A DNA stretch of 64,000 nt, from NCBI GenBank assembly GCA_948146395.1, contig OX411548.1, forward strand, positions 66,230,907 through 66,294,906, written 5' to 3'. Numbering within the stretch: position 1 is the stretch's first letter; the number at the start of each line of letters is the position of its first letter. Positions 58,901 through 64,000 of the stretch are shown here, in pieces. Source of the DNA: Fragum whitleyi. Its lineage: Eukaryota > Mollusca > Bivalvia > Cardiida > Cardiidae. Both the position numbers and the translations under genes were made by a program. The notes beneath the pieces are model-generated. The model was given only the letters and a program-made list of their open reading frames with translations, was not told where the DNA came from and did no database searches.

Positions 58901-61645
58901 AAGAATTACTTAAAGAATTTTCACTTTAAATTTGGTTGAATTTTAACAAGTATATTCAGAGAAGGAGATGATTGAAAAAAAGGATTTTATCCTTTGGTCT
59001 TGCACTTGATGTAAATCGCTTTTAGCTAGGCCCATCTAAGTTAGCATAGGAAGGTAAATTCACATATCAAATTATTCATGTGCATTCTTCAAATAAGTAT
59101 CTTGATTAAGACCACCTAAGGTGCATTTAGTACAATTTCGGTTTGATTCTAGTGAGTAGTTTAGAAGAAAATTTTTAAGTAACCCTTTTTTACTTTATAT
59201 AGGCTGGTATTCAATCCTAACTCGAGTGATTGTCATGACTTTACCAGTTTGCAAAAAGATATTTTTCCTAGTAAATTCATTGTTCCAACAGCACCAGGCT
59301 GAAAGGATTAAACAAGTCATAACTTAAAAAAATTCATAGAGGACCACGAAGCGTTACAAAATGCAATTTTCAGCTATAGACCTTAAGGTTTAGGAGAATC
59401 CTAATCCATCTAGAAAATGGATAGGCTGGTTACATTTTGCCTCGATCTTGTAAATGCTGAAATAAAATGAAGCTAAGCATTTTCGTCCAATAATTTCATA
59501 TTTGCACGAAGTTAACACCCAGCATAATTTGTAACCAAAGAGGTTGGTTCAGAGTCTTCTTAAAGCTCTATACATGGGTAATTACTCAAAGAACGTTATG
59601 AAAGCAGCTGATCGAGCTTCTTAGTATCCGCGCTTCATACCACATTTGTTATTATTGAAAATTTGACAAGGATGCTCAATTTTTCAGGGAGTACAAAAAA
59701 AATGTTTCACACCCTTTGCATTCCATATCAAATCTCCTTCGAATGAGGTCAAAACATCTAAGATATATTTTTCCTTCTGCACTTCTAGGGCTTGAACAAA
59801 AAGATCAACTGCCGTTTGCCCTTTTTTTTCTATGAAAGCAAGAAAATTTCTACATCGGTTTAATCTTGGTTCAGAGGACATCACCATCTCCAGTACTTTT
59901 TCGCTATTTTTGAAATTTTCCAGGATGCTTATGAATTTTCTTGGCTCCACCTCTTCTTGTAAAAATGATGAGTATTTCTTCAAAGCCTTGGCAGAGATTT
60001 TGTCTGAAATAGAAAAAAGCAATTAGACTTTCGGCCTTATTTTAAAAGTTTAACATTGGTAATTAACTTTGAATCTCGTCAGATGACCTTAACTTGGATT
60101 CTCGTCAGAAGGATACAGATAAACGAATGCAACCTTTATGCCAAATTTGAGAGAATTGAATTTTGATTAGTGTCGAAGTTATCGTAATTCGTGAAGTAAA
60201 CGCAGACAAACAGATATTTTACACATTTACAAAATTCTTAATAATTTATACAGACGAAACTATCCAAAACCATTAAGGACAAAACACAACGACATTTTCC
60301 CACTGGTCTATTACCATCAGAGCTTAATCCGCAGATAAAATTTTTTCTTGTTTGGTTTTTGTGTTTTACAGGCCTCTTTCGACAGGGACTATACTCACTA
60401 ATATATTAATAATTCACTGTGGAACACCTATGTGTTGATCCAAGTGACCAATCGAGGAAAAGGTCACAAATTCTAAAAATTCGTTTCAACCAAGTTACTT
60501 TGACCTACCTTGTCTAATGTATAAAGATGTGGGTTTCCTATCCATAATGCGTTTTAAAAGATCTTTTTGGTCCGTCTTATCCAGTTCCTTTTCTAACAAG
60601 CATACAGCAATATCCTCGCTGTCTAATACTTTCATCAAAAACTTCTCAGGTTTTTGATCTTCCATGGCCTCAATTTCCTGGAATCCCTTTTTCGTCTCGG
60701 GCTTAAATTTCGCAAATGTAGCGAATGTATGCACCAGTCTGTCAACATGTTTAATTGTTGTTTCAAGCTCAGAGAAATTTTGAACTATATCCTTTCTGCT
60801 TAACAAGCATAAACACGCAACTGCAAAGAAAAAATTATATACACACAGTCATTATATGACTTATATGACTTTATCGCTAAGCTGGGTATGCTATGCGAGT
60901 TCCAAATCTAAAAGTCCTCCTAAAAGTTCTCTATGACTAATATTGGATAAACTTGTGTACAATTACACAACAAAAGTCTTTATTATTTCATTTCTCTTTT
61001 AAATGTGGTCATAAAACAAAGAACTTATTTCGATTTCAGGGGTTTGAAATACCCGGGGCCAAGGAGGGCCTGTAACGCTACACTGGCTTTAAAAAATTCC
61101 AGAAAACCTACAACACATTTTCAATAAAGAGCAATATTTAAATTTCTTTGTCGGACAAGCATCCGGTTATCTTTAATGACATATATGAAGGCTTAATGCC
61201 TTGTGGTTTGGGAGGTGAAAATTTATTTTTCTCTGCATTTCCATGGCAACCAGAGTTCTATATGGAACTTATTCTGTAAAGTATCTTTAAAGTGTTTGAT
61301 TGTTCCTATGAAATTTCTTTGAAATGTGATGGAAAATTTGAAAAAAAAATTGTTTACGCATGTCCTGAAAGACTGACAGCAGACATTCATCGGTCACAAT
61401 AGCTTAATATGAGCGCTTCACACTCAGACGAGCTTATAAGAGGTCCATTTGGACATGAGACACTCTTTCAAAAGTAAGTTACCGTCTACTGAGTATATTG
61501 CTCTCTGGGAAGGAAGTTGGGTTTTTTTTATATCAAAATTGGTTAAAGTATCAGCAATTAACTTTTTATGACCTAGTTCAGATTTTAGTAACATCTTGAA
61601 TAACCTAGCAACTCGATTATATCGAATTATTTCGAATTCAGCCAT
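55622..61645 (-). CDS. Multi-exon gene for a 591-residue CARD/death-fold-like adaptor protein
   Basis: Seven exons on the minus strand: 61645-61483, 60820-60509, 60003-59713, 58610-58164, 57745-57662, 56919-56779 and 55959-55622. Every junction has GT and AG; donors are GTAACT, GTAGGT, GTGTGA, GTAGTG, GTAAGT and GTATGT. Every intron is phase 1. The joined length is 1,776 nt with one terminal stop, which strongly supports the model. The ATG at 61645 has G at -3 and +4 and an in-frame TAA just upstream. Exons 2-4 encode helical modules resembling CARD domains: a conserved FL-x-x-(I/V/L) helix, AV, then a last helix ending in L. The C-terminal 110 residues are Ser/Pro-rich and end ETIYVNSFNLDYL. 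Role as an innate-immune or apoptosis adaptor is inferred from fold likeness. An extra exon in the 1.1-kb intron 3 or upstream cannot be excluded. Confidence 0.65.
56779..56919 (-). CDS. Exon 6 of the CARD-like gene (residues 433-479)
   Basis: 141 nt, acceptor TTCTATTTCAG, donor GTATGT. It encodes PKEEGRGQLKVVKKINGVYR, then a charged stretch to QKNDSD. It probably forms a linker; no motif recognised. Confidence 0.6.
57662..57745 (-). CDS. Exon 5 of the CARD-like gene (residues 405-432)
   Basis: A short 84-nt exon with acceptor TTTTTTTTCTAG and donor GTAAGT, reading NYKPCPQLEMMAEPLLFKGS then CKLTLSS. No domain recognised. It was placed from strong splice sites and frame continuity. Confidence 0.6.
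58164..58610 (-). CDS. Exon 4 of the CARD-like gene (residues 256-404), two half-similar modules
   Basis: Acceptor TTCATTTCAG, donor GTAGTG. The first half has IIDEVDPAILRQVFIERKVV followed by DFDRLFQQGSRKEKVAAIL, a classic CARD helix 2-4 pattern (rxvLxxxDfxxL then R-x-x-K-x-x-x-I/L-x-x-x-L). The second half repeats the layout: ELLRGLFIKRKVMEGEEYDA, LCKLPSHKK, then FLYVLQTKYDSLAKEV. The frame is open through both halves. Confidence 0.7.
58739..59710. other. Intron 3 of the CARD-like gene
   Basis: About 1.1 kb of AT-rich sequence. No further phase 1 exon with good splice sites was seen by eye, but one could be hidden here. Confidence 0.4.
59713..60003 (-). CDS. Exon 3 of the CARD-like gene (residues 159-255), best CARD match
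   Basis: Acceptor TTCTATTTCAG, donor GTGTGA (a weaker site, chosen because it keeps phase 1 and the frame). The stretch NRCRNFLAFIEKKGQTAVDL fits helices 5-6 of CARD domains, which usually read L-x-x-I/L-x-x-x-G-x-x-A-x-x-x-F-x-x-x-L. A final YILDVL helix follows. One exon holds about one whole domain, and it is symmetric (phase 1 at both ends). Confidence 0.65.
60509..60820 (-). CDS. Exon 2 of the CARD-like gene (residues 55-158), degenerate death-fold module
   Basis: Acceptor TTTCTTTGCAG, donor GTAGGT. The helical sequence includes FLMKVLDSEDIAVCLLEKEL, which lines up with the end of the exon 3 module (FLAFIEKKGQTAVDLFVQAL). That suggests tandem copies of one domain. The N-terminal half is weaker as a CARD match. 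Confidence 0.6.
61060..61420 (+). repeat. Dispersed repeat inside intron 1
   Basis: GGCCAAGGAGGGCCTGTAAC, TACACTGGCTTTAAAAAATT and GACTGACAGCAGACATTCAT, then CACAATAGCTTAATATGAGC, are decayed forms of the repeat at 50.8 kb and of AGCTCACC-type ends. Confidence 0.5.
61483..61645 (-). CDS. Exon 1 of the CARD-like gene (residues 1-54)
   Basis: Starts MAEFEIIRYNRVARLFKMLL and continues to AIYSVD, where donor GTAACT follows. It is helical and basic with no recognised motif. This is the least certain exon, as it rests on frame, a suitable start context and a phase 1 donor, and not on domain likeness. The frame also runs past the donor for 20 residues to a stop, so a short unspliced product is possible in principle. 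Confidence 0.5.
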
Positions 61646-61649
61646 ATCT

Positions 61650-62295
61650 TATTTTAACAGCGGGGTCCTCTTACGGAAGAACCCTTGAGGTTTAGACGAC
61701 GTACAAGGTTTTCAACATTCTATCTAGAGATTTATTCCAGGCATGATAGCGTTTGATCCCTCGCATCTAAATGAAGAGTCACTCTTCAGAACAAGTTCAT
61801 ATGATGAAAAACATTCTGTGATAGATTACTGAACTTCCATGCGTTAATGAAAGGAGTTTTGCTAAAAAGAAATTTAGATAAAGTCCCTTTTTCGTGAAGA
61901 GTCACAATATCACCAAAACATGACAATGTGTGTATTTCCACACGATGAGGGCCATTATGTTAAATAATTCATATAAATATATCTATTGATGAAGAAATTG
62001 TGTTGACAAAGAAATTTACTTCAAGGCCTCTTTTCGCTTGTCGTCTCTTTATTGCAACAGGTGACATCATGATAAGAAATATTCTATTAAGTTTTCCTTA
62101 AAATCCGTGCATAAAAAAGGGAGGAGCTGTGTTAAAAATAAATATAGTTTCATATAAACGTAAATACGAAATATTTTAACGTTTCATGAAAATGCGTGCA
62201 TAAACAAAAGAGCAATTGTATTAACACCCCCCCCCCACACACACACACACAAACCTTTAGGGCCTTTTTTCCATGATAAGGGTTATCACCAAATG
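61650..62295. other. 5' flank of the CARD-like gene and decayed repeat
   Basis: No promoter element assigned. From about 61.9 kb, loose repeats (TGACATCATGATAAGAAATA, CATGAAAATGCGTGCATAAA) belong to a decayed dispersed family. A C-rich run and an (AC)n run lie at about 62227-62251. Confidence 0.4.
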
Positions 62296-62297
62296 GA

Positions 62298-62995
62298 AAC
62301 AAGAGCACCGCAAGCTGGTGCCAACGCTCGGCTGTTTACTTTTTCTTAGGCAAATGCAAATATATGAACTTGGTACCTACAGAAAAGTCTTGTCCCAAGC
62401 AATGATCATGTGAAATATGAAGGCACTTTGACTGACCATTCAAAAGTTATGACCAAGGTAAAATAATTCAAAATTGACCTTGAAAAATGACCTTGACCTT
62501 ATTTGATGACCTTGAACTTGGTACCTACAGAAAGGTCTTGTCCCAAGCAATGATCGTGTGAAAATGAAGGCTCTACCATTCAAAAGTTATGACCAAGGTA
62601 AAATTCTTAAGAAGAATTTGACCTTGAAAAATGACCTTGACCTTATTTGATGACCTTTAACTGGGTAACTACAGAAAGGTCTTGTCCCAAGCAATAATAA
62701 TGCAAAATATGAAGGCGCTTTGACTTACCATTGACAAGTCTTTTAAAGAAATTAGACCTTGAAAAATGACCTTGACCTTATTTGGTGACCTAGAACTAGG
62801 TACCTAAAGAAAGGTATTCTCCCAAGCAATGATCATGTGAAATATAAAGGCTATATCACTTTCCACTCAAAAGTTATGAGCAATGTTAAAGTTTGTCACG
62901 CCAACGCCAACATCAACGCCAATGACAACAACAACAAGAACGCCAATGTAAACAACACCAAGGTGATCATATTACCACGATTTTTCTTCGAAAAC
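62298..62995 (+). repeat. AAACAAGAG-headed repeat with tandem units of about 145 bp
   Basis: The head is AACAAGAGCACCGCAAGCTG followed by GTGCC (hairpin CACC-GGTG). Four units start near 62367, 62513, 62659 and 62791 with ACTTGGTACCTACAGAAAGG and contain TCTTGTCCCAAGCAATGATC, TTCAAAAGTTATGACCAAGG and GACCTTGAAAAATGACCTTG. The end has a run of ACAACAACAAGAACGCC words. Confidence 0.75.
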
Positions 62996-62999
62996 AGCC

Positions 63000-64000
63000 A
63001 AGCTAAAAATGGCCATGGTCACATGATGAGAAATATCCTGTGAAGTTATATGAAAATTCGAGTATCAATGAAGGAGAGGTGTTAACATTACAAATATATA
63101 TAATGTTTCCCATTACCAGGACACGGTAAATAACTTAACGCCATTGATGCGCATAGTCACTCGAAAAATATTATTCTTTGAAAGTTTCACACAGATGTAT
63201 CAATGAATAAAGTAGGAGTTTTGCTAACAAGGTAGTTTACAATAAGGCCTCTTATTGTGTCACAGCCAAAATTAGGAGACCGCTTCAAAATCACATAAGC
63301 ACATGACGTAAAAGATTTTGTGATTTTTTTTATGAACATCTATGCATAAATGAAAGAGAAGTGTAAACAAGATTTTTGTTTTTTAAATTAAATTTTCATA
63401 AAGCTACTTGTGACACCCTATGGATTAGAGACATTTTCGGAAGGAACCACCCCTGAAATGGCCTCATCATTCTAAATAAATAAAAAGACAAACGAATGAA
63501 TACTGTCGAAATCGGTTTGAAATGTTTGGTGCGAATTGACTGAGTAGATTTTCATTAGGGACCTTTTTCCGCGATGCTTGACGGATAAGACCAATTTTCA
63601 AAGGACCTTTCCATGTAGTGGTCAAAACATTTTGAGCAAGATTGAAGACAATCAAATGAAAACTTTAGAATCCTACAGATAGGAACCACTCATGTGAATG
63701 TCCAGTCATTCTGAAAAACAGTCCGATGAAAACGTAGAATCTCGAGTATTAACGAGAATTTTAATATCAAATTTTCATATCCCTTTCTTGTGATGGTTGA
63801 CGACCCGGACCCATTTTCTAAAGGTACGATCCTGATGATGCTACAATCATTCTTACCAAGTTTGAAGAAAATATGATTAAACGGAAGGACGGACGCCGGA
63901 CGCCGAAAACAGTATTGTTATAGTTGCTCTGACCTTAGGTTAGTAGAGCTAAAAATCATTTTTAAAATGTTACTCATTACTCTGTAATTTAATGGATATA
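63000..64000 (+). repeat. Decayed dispersed repeat with GGACGCCGGACGCC tail
   Basis: The units share CATGATGAGAAATATCCTGT, AAGGCCTCTTATTGTG and ACCATTTTC-type phrases. The tail at about 63885-63905 reads GGAAGGACGGACGCCGGACG, followed by TTATAGTTGCTCTGACCTTA and AGAGCTAAAAA. No gene seen in this last kilobase. Confidence 0.5.

Overview
The window looks like nuclear DNA of a marine invertebrate, most likely a bivalve or other mollusc. It is AT-rich and intron-containing, with no operon structure. It is crowded with short palindromic transposon derivatives (MITEs), tRNA-derived SINEs and dispersed repeats of a kind I associate with bivalve genomes: elements opening AAACAAGAG plus a small hairpin, elements opening AGCTCACCTGAGCAC, and GGAC/CGAC-rich tails. 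A TTAGGG-type telomeric tract is also present. The species cannot be named from the sequence, and no reverse transcriptase, transposase, rRNA or clearly functional tRNA gene was seen.

Layout. 1-6.6 kb: MITEs, a candidate 3.1-kb element bounded by inverted repeats, a cluster of ATCGTGAAATTG-ended MITEs, a tandem array of about 105-bp units and an 867-bp inverted-repeat element. 6.66-17.86 kb: the outstanding feature, an 11,185-bp fold-back element. Its inverted arms are built of about 345-bp AT-rich tandem repeats. Its core holds two GC-rich satellite arrays and telomeric repeats. It is flanked by a perfect 9-bp direct repeat, ATAAACTAT. A 447-bp MITE with a perfect 10-bp direct repeat lies 36 bp downstream. 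18.3-40.5 kb: dispersed repeats, hairpins, three SINEs, microsatellites and featureless DNA. 40.6-41.0 kb: a probable short intronless gene on the minus strand for a 128-residue acidic protein with two PP1-docking motifs (KVHF and SILK). 41-55.5 kb: more MITEs, one SINE, nested fold-back elements and a long GA microsatellite.

55.6-61.65 kb: the one convincing multi-exon gene, on the minus strand. Seven exons join with GT-AG boundaries, every intron is phase 1, and the result is a single 591-residue reading frame. It encodes a helical N-terminal part, a series of CARD/death-fold-like modules and a Ser/Pro-rich tail ending in a possible SH2-docking tyrosine motif. This suggests an innate-immune or apoptosis-type adaptor. 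61.7-64 kb: dispersed repeats again.

The two genes show no functional link to each other. Most long open frames in the GC-rich arrays and in the repeats are chance frames. Exon calls and repeat boundaries were made by eye; no search or alignment was run.
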